14,742 nt of DNA, taken from positions 1 through 14,742 of the forward strand of contig JAGPFT010000016.1 of NCBI GenBank assembly GCA_018056405.1, given 5' to 3'. The notes under the pieces are model-generated. The model did not search any database. It saw only the letters and a program-made list of their open reading frames with translations, and was not told where the DNA came from. The translations under genes and the position numbers were made by a program. This DNA is from Anaerolineae bacterium. GTDB lineage: Bacteria; Chloroflexota; Anaerolineae; Aggregatilineales; Aggregatilineaceae. Shown here piece by piece: positions 1 to 6,332 of the stretch. How positions within the stretch are numbered: the stretch's first letter is position 1; each line of letters opens with the position of its first letter.

Positions 1-556
1 GCCAGGGCAGGGCGATGCCGGCCTGCTCGAAGAGGTCCTTGCGGTAGAAAATCTGGCGGACATCGGTGCCGGAGGGGATACCGTAGCGCTCGCCCTGATA
101 GGACAGAATGGCCTGGATGCCCTCCGAGATATGGCTCCAACCTTCCCAGTCGTTGACTTCCGGGCCAACCACTTCCGTCAGCGGCTTGAGCAGACCCGCG
201 CCGACGAACTCCGGCACCCAGAAGCCATCGAAGGACATGATGTCGTAGCCGCTGCCGACGCTCAGGTCGAGGGCGTACTGCTCCTTGAGCTGCTCGTCGC
301 CGCCGCCGAACTCGACCAGCTCGACATCAATCGGCGTGCCCTGTGCCGTCATCGTCTCCTCGAAGGTGGGGATGACGAAGGTGGTCAGCCACACGGCAAG
401 GTTGTGGTTCACGCCGCCCACCACACAGCGGCAAGTGATCGTGACTTTGACCGGTTCCTGGGCCTGGGCGGGGCTGGCGCTGAACGCCATGCCCACCAGC
501 GCCAAGACCAGGCTGGTCACCAACGTAAGGGTGGCAAGGAACTTAGAACGTGACAT
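1..556 (-). CDS. ABC sugar transporter substrate-binding protein, N-terminal part (gene cut by left edge)
   Basis: About 185 codons of an extracellular solute-binding protein of the bacterial family 1 type (SBP_bac_1); the 3' end lies outside the window. The ATG at 556-554 follows a strong GGAGGT (570-565) with an 8-nt spacer, which fixes the start. Residues 1-32 form a Sec signal peptide (basic MSRSK, hydrophobic LATLTLVTSLVLALVG, then an AQA cleavage site before QEP); no lipobox cysteine is seen. The mature chain shows family features: ELVEFGGGDEQLKEQYALDL, then GYDIMSFDGFWVPEF, a GLLKPLTE stretch and YGIPSGTDVRQIFYRKDLFE, typical of the first lobe of sugar-binding proteins. Two closely spaced cysteines (TCRC) sit near the mature N-terminus, which is uncommon. 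The gene lies 151 nt downstream of, and in the same direction as, the AraR-type regulator, so it probably begins a second sugar importer controlled by it. The ligand is unknown. Confidence 0.9.
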   Translation of the reverse strand, partial: MSRSKFLATLTLVTSLVLALVGMAFSASPAQAQEPVKVTITCRCVVGGVNHNLAVWLTTFVIPTFEETMTAQGTPIDVELVEFGGGDEQLKEQYALDLSVGSGYDIMSFDGFWVPEFVGAGLLKPLTEVVGPEVNDWEGWSHISEGIQAILSYQGERYGIPSGTDVRQIFYRKDLFEQAGIALPW

Positions 557-707
557 TGGGGAATACCTCCATAACCACTAAGTTCGAACGGCTAGCTGAC
601 CGCTGTGCCAGCCGACGCGGACGCCCATCCGACGAGATGGCAGAACGCCTCTCAGCGGGTGTCGGCGGCGTCGCCTGACGGTCCTACGGCGTTATGACGA
701 GGTAGCT
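557..707 (-). other. intergenic leader between the AraR-type regulator and the second sugar-binding protein
   Basis: This 151-nt stretch has no gene. It contains a GTTCGAAC palindrome (582-589), 26 nt upstream of the downstream start codon, followed on the minus strand by AGTGGTTATG (579-570). That 10-mer recurs in the leader of the other binding-protein gene at 8903-8894. No convincing -35/-10 pair was found, so read-through from the regulator's promoter is the simplest assumption. The CGTACATGTACG palindrome found before the regulator is not repeated here. Confidence 0.4.
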
Positions 708-1880
708 TTAAGTCGAAGGATTGGCTATGCTTTGAGAGTCACCTCCTTCCGGGGGCGGGGCTGTGGAGGCACGGACGACCAGATGGGTTGGCAGCAATGT
801 CCACACATCGTTTGCTGGCCCTCCCTCAACGATCATCAGCAAACGCCGGGCCGCCTCAGCCCCTATCTTGAACGGGTCTTGAGCGACCGTTGTCAGCGGT
901 GGCGCGAAATGCTCAACCAGGCTGAGATTGTCGAAGCCGATCACCGATAGATCGTGCGGGACGCGCAGCCCCGCCTGACCCGCCGCAATGACGGTCAATA
1001 GGGCTATCAGGTCGTTCATGGCGAAGATCGCCGTCGGGCGGCCAGGGCGCGCCAGCGCCGCCGCCAGGTCGCTGATTTCGCTGGCGTAGGCTTCGGTTAC
1101 CGAGTAGCGCACCGCATCCACCCGCATCTCCTCGCGCGGGCCGATCAGCAGCGGCGGCAACGGCTCCAGGCCCGCGCTGCGCATTGCCTCCTGATAGGCG
1201 CGGAAACGCTCGGCGACAGGCCACACATCCAGCAGCGGGCTGGCCAGGAAAACAATCTCGCGGTGCCCCAGCGCCAGCAGGTGATGGGTGGCCTCCATCC
1301 CTCCCAGGTAGTTGTGGCTGGTCACGCAAGGCAGCGCCAGCCCCGGCAGCGGGCGGTCGAGCAGCACAATTGGCAGGCGGGATTGAGCCGTCAGGAGGTA
1401 GCGCCCGTTGGTGACAGGGGTGATCGCCGGCCAGATCAGCAGCCCGGCCACGCCGTCATCGCACATTTCGCGCAGCAGCCGGTTTTCCTCGTCCACGTCG
1501 CGCTCGGTGCAGGCGAAGAGCACGCCGTACCCCTGCGAGCGCAAGACGTTCTCCGCGCCGGCCAGCAATTGGCTATCGAACGCGCTGTGAAAGCCAGGCA
1601 CCAGAAACCCAACAATCTTACGCTTGGGCAGGCTGGGCTGAAGGTCCGAGACATAGGTCCCCTTGCCCGCCACGCGGTAGAGCAACCCCTCTTCCAGGGC
1701 CGATTCCCAGGCCCGGCGGATGGTCGCCCGGCTGATCCCCAGTTGGCCCACCAGCTCCAGCTCGCCAGGCAGTTGGTCGTGCGGCTTAAGCTCACCGGTC
1801 AGGATGGCATGGCGCAGTTCGTTGAGAAGCTGCCGGTGCAGGGGCAAAGCGCTTTCGTGAGCAAGTGTAAACGGTTTCAT
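708..1880 (-). CDS. GntR/LacI hybrid transcriptional regulator (AraR-type architecture)
   Basis: This 390-aa protein joins two domains. Residues about 12-77 are a GntR-family winged helix (LHRQLLNELRHAILTGEL, then the helix-turn-helix around LPGELELVGQLGISRATIRRA and the wing GLLYRVAGKGTYV). Residues about 88-375 are a LacI/GalR-type periplasmic-binding-like sensor (IVGFLVPG, GVAGLLIWPA, PIVLLDRPLPG, LGHREIVFLASP, PTAIFAMNDLIAL, SVIGFDNLSLVEHFAPPLTTV). This fusion is characteristic of the arabinose repressor AraR of Firmicutes, where sugar binding releases DNA; here the effector is not known. The start at 1880 has no good ribosome-binding site, but the protein begins where GntR domains normally begin. 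A near-consensus promoter and a 12-bp palindrome lie immediately upstream, suggesting autoregulation. The downstream neighbour on the same strand is a sugar-binding protein, its likely target. Confidence 0.9.
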   Translation of the reverse strand: MKPFTLAHESALPLHRQLLNELRHAILTGELKPHDQLPGELELVGQLGISRATIRRAWESALEEGLLYRVAGKGTYVSDLQPSLPKRKIVGFLVPGFHSAFDSQLLAGAENVLRSQGYGVLFACTERDVDEENRLLREMCDDGVAGLLIWPAITPVTNGRYLLTAQSRLPIVLLDRPLPGLALPCVTSHNYLGGMEATHHLLALGHREIVFLASPLLDVWPVAERFRAYQEAMRSAGLEPLPPLLIGPREEMRVDAVRYSVTEAYASEISDLAAALARPGRPTAIFAMNDLIALLTVIAAGQAGLRVPHDLSVIGFDNLSLVEHFAPPLTTVAQDPFKIGAEAARRLLMIVEGGPANDVWTLLPTHLVVRASTAPPPEGGDSQSIANPST

Positions 1881-1881
1881 G

Positions 1882-1893
1882 CGTACATGTACG
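1882..1893. promoter_or_regulatory. candidate operator for the AraR-type regulator
   Basis: CGTACATGTACG is a perfect 12-bp palindrome ending one base before the regulator's ATG and about 15-27 nt downstream of the predicted transcription start. On the minus strand the surrounding sequence is ACAAGTCCGTACATGTACGC. The GTAC half-sites resemble the GTACGTAC core of the B. subtilis AraR operator (recalled consensus). Position between promoter and start codon fits a road-block autoregulatory site. Assignment to this regulator is inference; no second copy was found in the window. Confidence 0.5.
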
Positions 1894-1915
1894 GACTTGT
1901 ATTGTCGGTACCCTC

Positions 1916-1944
1916 ATCATACGACGGGCTGAGTGGCAAGTCAA
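1916..1944 (-). promoter_or_regulatory. sigma70-type promoter of the AraR-type regulator gene
   Basis: On the minus strand TTGACT (1944-1939) is followed by exactly 17 bp and then TATGAT (1921-1916), each 5 of 6 matches to the -35 and -10 consensus. The predicted transcription start is near 1909, giving a leader of roughly 28 nt that contains the CGTACATGTACG palindrome and no obvious Shine-Dalgarno sequence. Confidence 0.75.
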
Positions 1945-1963
1945 GCAAGTGGGATACAGAGCA

Positions 1964-1996
1964 AGACTTCCGAAGTCTGCCAGACTTCGGAAGTCT
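1964..1996. repeat. 33-bp inverted repeat made of two GACTTC-N-GAAGTC palindromes
   Basis: The 16-bp arms AGACTTCCGAAGTCTG (1964-1979) and CAGACTTCGGAAGTCT (1981-1996) are exact reverse complements separated by one base. Each arm is itself a palindrome (GACTTC, one base, GAAGTC), so the DNA can fold as one long stem or two short ones. It lies 20 bp upstream of the -35 box of the AraR-type regulator. It could be a dispersed repeat or a regulator binding site; nothing in the window decides. Confidence 0.75.
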
Positions 1997-2047
1997 GGAT
2001 GCAGACCGGGCACAGGCGCGGGGGGCTGGTGGCGTGTTCCTGCCGGG

Positions 2048-2109
2048 GCATACTGATGCAGATTGACGAATCAGTGCGAATACCACGCGCGGAACGTAGG
2101 GGCACTGCT
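2048..2109 (+). repeat. left copy of an inverted 62-bp repeat pair
   Basis: This stretch aligns without gaps to the reverse complement of 2479-2540, with 43 of 62 positions identical by manual count. The best-conserved blocks are TGATGCAGATT near the outer end, AATCAG in the middle and AGGGGC-CTGC at the inner end. Together the two copies bracket about 490 bp of non-coding DNA, as degenerate terminal inverted repeats would. Confidence 0.6.
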
Positions 2110-2256
2110 CTGTGTCACACGACGGAGGGTTATGCGACGAAATCCGGCCATAAGGTTTTACTCCCTGGCGGTGACGACACCTGGAACTGCCCATCACCCT
2201 TGTCTCGGGACGTGACCAGGCGGGCGCTCATGTCCGCGCCAGAGGCCGTTTGAAAG

Positions 2257-2353
2257 CCTCACCCCCCGGCCCCCTCTCCACGTGGTGGAGAGGGGGCGTC
2301 ATGGTGTGGTTAAGTCCCCTCTCCGCGTGTGGAGAGGGGATGGAGGGGTGAGG
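2257..2353. repeat. branched C/G-rich hairpin element (CCTCACCCC family)
   Basis: Outer arms CCTCACCCC (2257-2265) and GGGGTGAGG (2345-2353) are complementary. Inside are two perfect hairpins: GCCCCCTCTCCA/TGGAGAGGGGGC (2269-2280 with 2286-2297, 5-nt loop) and TCCCCTCTCC/GGAGAGGGGA (2315-2324 with 2331-2340, 6-nt loop). The same outer and inner arm sequences recur at 11645-11684 and 13960-14060, so this is one member of a dispersed repeat family. Confidence 0.7.
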
Positions 2354-2438
2354 TAAAGCCGCACGTCTCCCGTGTCGGGTTGGTATACCCCTACAGCGGG
2401 TGACACTCTGCTGCGCTCCTACGCGAGACCGGTTGGGT

Positions 2439-2468
2439 CGTAGGGGCGTATGGCCATACGCCCCTACG
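2439..2468. repeat. 30-bp perfect palindrome containing GTAGGGGCGTATGG
   Basis: CGTAGGGGCGTATGG (2439-2453) is followed directly by its exact reverse complement (2454-2468). There is no U-rich tail on either strand, so it is not a standard terminator. TAGGGGCG-type palindromes of this kind are, from memory, common as REP-like dispersed repeats in several phyla. A partial relative (GTAGGGGC) occurs at 2096-2103. Confidence 0.75.
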
Positions 2469-2478
2469 GGACAGGGAA

Positions 2479-2540
2479 TGCAGCGCCCCTGCGAGCCTGG
2501 CACGGGATCCGCGCTGATTGTCTAATCTGCATCAATTTAC
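2479..2540 (-). repeat. right copy of an inverted 62-bp repeat pair
   Basis: This is the reverse-complement partner of 2048-2109 (43 of 62 identical, no gaps by manual alignment). Its outer end abuts the CCCCTAGGGG palindrome (2540-2549) just downstream of the glycosidase stop codon. The pair may be the ends of a decayed miniature element or two independent insertions of one dispersed repeat. Confidence 0.6.
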
Positions 2541-2558
2541 CCCTAGGGGATGCTCTAC

Positions 2559-4361
2559 CTACGCGCCGAACGCTCCCAGCGCCAGGCACGCCGCCGCCGC
2601 ATTCGGCCAGGCGAACCAGTGCCGCGAGACGACCGCCCCCGTCGCCGGATGGCAGGCTTCGGGCAGCGCCCCATCCCACTGCATCGCTTCGTCCAGGCGC
2701 GCCCAGGCCCGTTGCTCGCGTTCAGCGTCGCCCAACAGCCGGGCGATCAGCGCGTCCTGCACGTCGCCCAGCGGCCAGGGCGCGCGCGTGTGCACCGACC
2801 CCAGTCGCCCCGCGTAGCAGCCGCCTTCGTTCGCCGCTGAGAAGGCAAAATCCACCGTCGCCCGCCAGACCGGATCGCTGGCGGGCGTGAAGCCCCACAA
2901 CGGAGCCAGGGCCAGCGGGATGTCGTTGGCGTCGTGGTAGAAGTGGAAGCGTCCCGCGCCGTCGGTGGCGTAGGCGTAGAGCGTCTGCCCGTCGCGCTCT
3001 GCCACAAACCGCTCGAAGACCGTCCGGCGCACCTCCTCGGCGATGTCGGCCAGGCGCGTGTCGGCGTCCAGCGCGGCGACCTGGCGGAAGGTATGCCACA
3101 ACAGGATATGGCTGGACAGATGGTAGGGCAGCGCCACCGGATCGTCGGCGGGCGTTTCGTCGGTGGGGAACAGCCAGGCGCGCGCCGCCTTGCGCGCCAG
3201 CAGCCTCTCGACCAGCGGCCCGACGACGGGGCGCAATCGCTCCCAGGTGGCGCGGTCGCCCGTCTCGGCGACGTACTCGGCCAGTTCCAGCAGGGGGAAA
3301 AGCTGCTGGTCAAGCTGGAACGCTGCATCCTTGATCTGCCCGTTCGCCAGGTAGCAGCGGCCCCAATCCCCCTGGGGTCGCTCGGCCACCTCGAACATCC
3401 ACAGCAGGTGCCGGCGCACCACGTCGGCCACATCCCGCCGCCAGGAGAGCAGGGCGCGAGCCACGTAGTAGGCGTCGCGGTTCCACGAAAGCGGCAGCAG
3501 CATGTGATCGGTGAGGATACAGCACGTCTCGCCCACCGGCACGGCGAGCACCAGCCCGTAGGCGAGGCCGCGCCGAACGATGAGATCGTCGGGCACGCCG
3601 TCGAAGCGCGCGCGCCACGCCTCGCACGCAGCTTCCAGGCTGGGGGCCGGCTCTTGAGCCAGGCGCAGTGCGGAGGCACGCGCCTCCGCTGCGGTCGGGC
3701 CGAAGCCGTAGATGAGCGTCGTCGTCCCCGGCGCGCCGGCGATGTCCACCTCCAGCGGGCCGTCGGCGGCCCGCTCCCACGCCTCGCCCGGCGGGAACCC
3801 GGCGATGGCCGCCGCCCAGGGGAGCGCAGGATTTTCGAGGGTGAGCACGCCATCAGCGAATTGCGCCCGCGTCTGGATGGGCAGCATGGGCAACGGCCCG
3901 CCCTCGGTCAACTGGGTGTAGGCGCAGCGTTGCAGCGACAGCCGCCCGCGCCAGCGGTACGGCGCGCTGACCATCCACCGCTGGAAGGCCCTGCCGCCGC
4001 CCGCCCAGGCGGTCATGGTGGCGGATGTCCCGTCGGCCAGGGCCAGGGTTAGCTGCGGGATGGCGTCGGCCAGCAGCCGCGCGGTGCGCTCCCTCACCGG
4101 CAGCGCGAACTGCGGCCCGAAGCCGTCCAGCAGCGCCAGCCCGGCGCGATAGTGGCGCACCGCATCCGGGTTGTAGCGCTGGCTTTCGGGGAAGGGATCA
4201 GCGCTGGTCAGCGTGACAAACCCAACCTGCTCGTGGCCCGTGTTGAGCGCGATCAAGCACCCGCTCGTGTCCACGCTGCCAATAACGCCATCCGCCCCAA
4301 AGTCCAGCGGCTTGTTGTGCCGGGCAGAATCGAGCGCCCGCTCCCCTTCGCCCCTGCTCAT
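2559..4361 (-). CDS. six-hairpin (alpha/alpha)6 glycosidase, GH125-like
   Basis: This 600-aa, probably cytoplasmic enzyme (no signal peptide) has a beta-rich N-terminal half (about 1-240: IGSVDTSGCLIALNTGHEQ, then LTLENPALPWAAAIAGFPPG) and a helical-barrel C-terminal half. Barrel motifs resemble exo-alpha-mannosidases of GH125: SWNRDAYY (292-299, compare WLRDS), HDANDIPLAL (476-485, compare DDANVPSLL), LGSVHTRAPWPLG (520-532, compare GIGSPHT...WP), LPEACHP (567-572, compare HESF) and SRHWFAWPN (579-587, compare TRSWFAWAN). By this comparison E568 is a candidate catalytic base; the acid is uncertain. The gene is last in the importer operon, its ATG overlapping the ATPase stop as ATGA, so it probably acts on the imported glycoside. 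The family placement is from recalled motifs and is distant; other six-hairpin families (GH15, GH63) are possible. Confidence 0.7.
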   Translation of the reverse strand: MSRGEGERALDSARHNKPLDFGADGVIGSVDTSGCLIALNTGHEQVGFVTLTSADPFPESQRYNPDAVRHYRAGLALLDGFGPQFALPVRERTARLLADAIPQLTLALADGTSATMTAWAGGGRAFQRWMVSAPYRWRGRLSLQRCAYTQLTEGGPLPMLPIQTRAQFADGVLTLENPALPWAAAIAGFPPGEAWERAADGPLEVDIAGAPGTTTLIYGFGPTAAEARASALRLAQEPAPSLEAACEAWRARFDGVPDDLIVRRGLAYGLVLAVPVGETCCILTDHMLLPLSWNRDAYYVARALLSWRRDVADVVRRHLLWMFEVAERPQGDWGRCYLANGQIKDAAFQLDQQLFPLLELAEYVAETGDRATWERLRPVVGPLVERLLARKAARAWLFPTDETPADDPVALPYHLSSHILLWHTFRQVAALDADTRLADIAEEVRRTVFERFVAERDGQTLYAYATDGAGRFHFYHDANDIPLALAPLWGFTPASDPVWRATVDFAFSAANEGGCYAGRLGSVHTRAPWPLGDVQDALIARLLGDAEREQRAWARLDEAMQWDGALPEACHPATGAVVSRHWFAWPNAAAACLALGAFGA

Positions 4362-5470
4362 GCCATCAGCTTATCCAGGTCAGGAAGAAGCGTTTTGCCG
4401 CTGTCGCGGTCAATCCAGCGAATCTTGTCACTGGGGAAACGAATCCAGATATTCTGGTCGGGCGCAGCGCGGAAGTTCGGGTGCGTGGCGATCTTGATGA
4501 TGTCGCCGCCGATGCGGATGGTCAGCAGGTTCTGCGATCCCAGCGGCTCCACCACCAGCACCGTGACTTTCAGCGCATCCTCGGCGGGCTGGCTCAGCGC
4601 CTCCATGTTCTCGGCGCGGATACCGGCGATAATCGGCCCACCCTCGTAGCGTGCCAGCGTCTCGGCCATCTCCGGGATGGGCTTGAGGGCGTAGTCGCCG
4701 ATATAGACGCTGATCGCCCCATTCTGCCGCTGCACCTGTCCTTCCAGGAAGTTCATCGGCGGCGTGCCAATGAAGCCCGCGACGAAGCGGTCGGCCGGCA
4801 TGTCGTAGACTTTGGTCGGCGAATCGAACTGGAGAATCCTGCCCTCGCGCATGACGGCGATGCGGTCGCCCATGCTCAGCGCTTCGATCTGATCGTGCGT
4901 CACATAAACCGTCGTCGCCTTTAGCTCGGCCAGGAGGCGCTTGAGTTCGGCGCGCATCTCCAGGCGCAGCAGTGCGTCCAGGTTGCTGAGCGGCTCATCC
5001 ATCAGCAGCACCTCGGCGTGCACGGCGATGGCGCGGGCCACAGCCACGCGCTGGCGCTGCCCGCCGCTCATCTGCGACGGGTAGCGATCCAGGAAGCTCT
5101 CGATGTGCAACAGTTCCGCCGCCGACTGCACGCGCTGCTTGATCTCCTCCTTCGGCATGTGCTTCATCTTCAGCCCAAAGGCAATGTTATCGAACACGCG
5201 CATGTGGGGGAAGATGGCGTAGCTTTGGAAGACCATTGAGATGTTGCGATCTTTGGGGGGCAGGTAAGTCACGTCGCGGTCGCCGATCATGATCCGCCCC
5301 GAATCCACCAGGCCCAGCCCGGCAATCGCCCGCAGCAGCGTAGTTTTGCCGCAGCCACTCGGCCCCAGCAGCACGACGAACTCGTGCTCTTTGACGGTGA
5401 GACTCACATTGTCTACGGCGACTACCTTGCCGAACGTCTTGACTGCATTCTCAATGCGGATTTCAGCCAT
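4358..5470 (-). CDS. sugar ABC transporter ATPase, MalK/MsmK/UgpC type
   Basis: The 370-aa protein powers import through the two permeases encoded just upstream. All nucleotide-binding motifs are intact: Walker A GPSGCGKT (36-43), Q-loop FQSYA (Q82), signature MSGGQRQR (134-141), Walker B VLLMDEP (154-160), D-loop SNLD (162-165) and switch histidine H192. Residues from about 235 onward form the OB/TOBE regulatory domain typical of carbohydrate-importer ATPases, beginning near FIGTPPMNFLEG and ending IKIATHPNFRAAPDQNIWIRF. The gene starts 10 nt after the second permease's stop, with AGGGGA as ribosome-binding site, and its TGA overlaps the next ATG (ATGA at 4361-4358), suggesting translational coupling to the glycosidase. 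ATPases of this group can serve several importers, so it may also energise the second system at the left edge. Confidence 0.96.
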   Translation of the reverse strand: MAEIRIENAVKTFGKVVAVDNVSLTVKEHEFVVLLGPSGCGKTTLLRAIAGLGLVDSGRIMIGDRDVTYLPPKDRNISMVFQSYAIFPHMRVFDNIAFGLKMKHMPKEEIKQRVQSAAELLHIESFLDRYPSQMSGGQRQRVAVARAIAVHAEVLLMDEPLSNLDALLRLEMRAELKRLLAELKATTVYVTHDQIEALSMGDRIAVMREGRILQFDSPTKVYDMPADRFVAGFIGTPPMNFLEGQVQRQNGAISVYIGDYALKPIPEMAETLARYEGGPIIAGIRAENMEALSQPAEDALKVTVLVVEPLGSQNLLTIRIGGDIIKIATHPNFRAAPDQNIWIRFPSDKIRWIDRDSGKTLLPDLDKLMA

Positions 5471-5480
5471 AGTCTTTCCC

Positions 5481-6332
5481 CTATTTCGTGATCTGGCCCC
5501 ACATGTTGAACAGATAGCGCCGGATGACGAAGATGAAGATCAGCGACGGGACAAGCATGAAAAAGCCGCCGGCGTACTGGAACTGCAACGACGACTTGTT
5601 GAGCTGGTAGAGGATCAGCGCCGGCAGCGTCCGGTTGCGGATGGTCAGCAGCGTGGCCGCGAACACCTCGTTCCAGGACATGACGAAGGTGAAGATCGCC
5701 GAAGCCGCGATGCCGGGCAGCACCAGCGGCAGCACCACGCGCATGAAGGCCTGGTAAGCATTGCAGCCGAAGACTTTGGCCGCTTCCTCTAACTCGCGCG
5801 GGACGCTGGTGAACACGCTCGACACGACCAGGATGGTCGTGGGCAGAGTCAGGGCGGTGTGCATCAGCGCCACGCTGTACACCTTGTCGAACATGCCCCA
5901 CTCGATGAACGTCACCGCCAGCGGCACCGCCAGAATCACGATGGGGAAGGCGCGCACGGCCAGAATGCCCAGCCGATATGCATCGCGCCCCACGAAAAAG
6001 TAGCGCGAGATGGCATAGCCGGCGGGCGCGGCAATGGCCGTGGACAGCACCAGCGTGATCACGGCGACCACGATGCTGTTGCGCGTGCCGTCAAGGATGC
6101 CCGGCTGGTCAATGAAGAACCGCATCGTTTCGGTGGTGAACGGAATCGGCACAATCTGCTTGGGGAAGCCGTACACATCGTCGCGCGTGCTGAAGGCCAT
6201 CGTGCCGATCAACCAGATCGGCAGCAGAATCCAGAGTGCGAGCAGAATCGCCAGCGCGTAGACGCCGGCCCGGTTGAGCTGCCGCTGGCGAAGAGCGCGG
6301 CGCTGCACGGAGTCGAGAGCGCGGGTAGTCAT
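5481..6332 (-). CDS. sugar ABC transporter permease, MalG type
   Basis: This 283-aa inner-membrane protein has about six hydrophobic segments, beginning YALAILLALWILLPIWLIG (25-43) and ending MLVPSLIFIFVIRRYLF (259-275). The conserved cytoplasmic coupling loop of MalG-type permeases is clear: E182-E183-A-A-K-V-F-G-C through LPLVLPG (201-207), which docks onto the ATPase. Sequences such as GYAISRYFFVGR (105-116) and FVMSWNEVFAATLL (216-229) are family-typical. The start ATG at 6332 overlaps the TGA of the upstream permease as ATGA, indicating coupled translation of the two halves of the channel. Length is normal for the family. Confidence 0.95.
   Translation of the reverse strand: MTTRALDSVQRRALRQRQLNRAGVYALAILLALWILLPIWLIGTMAFSTRDDVYGFPKQIVPIPFTTETMRFFIDQPGILDGTRNSIVVAVITLVLSTAIAAPAGYAISRYFFVGRDAYRLGILAVRAFPIVILAVPLAVTFIEWGMFDKVYSVALMHTALTLPTTILVVSSVFTSVPRELEEAAKVFGCNAYQAFMRVVLPLVLPGIAASAIFTFVMSWNEVFAATLLTIRNRTLPALILYQLNKSSLQFQYAGGFFMLVPSLIFIFVIRRYLFNMWGQITK

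Larger units (their letters stand above)
1881..2558. other. 678-bp intergenic region, repeat- and palindrome-rich, no gene
   Basis: Between the glycosidase gene and the regulator there is no credible coding sequence. The region holds the regulator's promoter and operator (1882-1944), a 33-bp double inverted repeat (1964-1996), an inverted pair of 62-bp repeats (2048-2109 and 2479-2540), a branched hairpin element (2257-2353), a 30-bp perfect palindrome (2439-2468) and a CCCCTAGGGG palindrome (2540-2549) just downstream of the glycosidase stop. Nothing recognisable was seen in 2110-2256. Confidence 0.7.

Noticed and set aside
1263..2066. Long plus-strand reading frame of 267 codons
   Set aside because: It lies mostly antisense to the well-supported GntR/LacI regulator and has a low-complexity Gln/Arg/Ala composition typical of GC-rich shadow frames.
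2439..2468. Intrinsic terminator for the importer operon
   Set aside because: The stem is strong but no U-rich tract follows on the minus strand. The CCCCTAGGGG palindrome closer to the stop has no loop or tail either.
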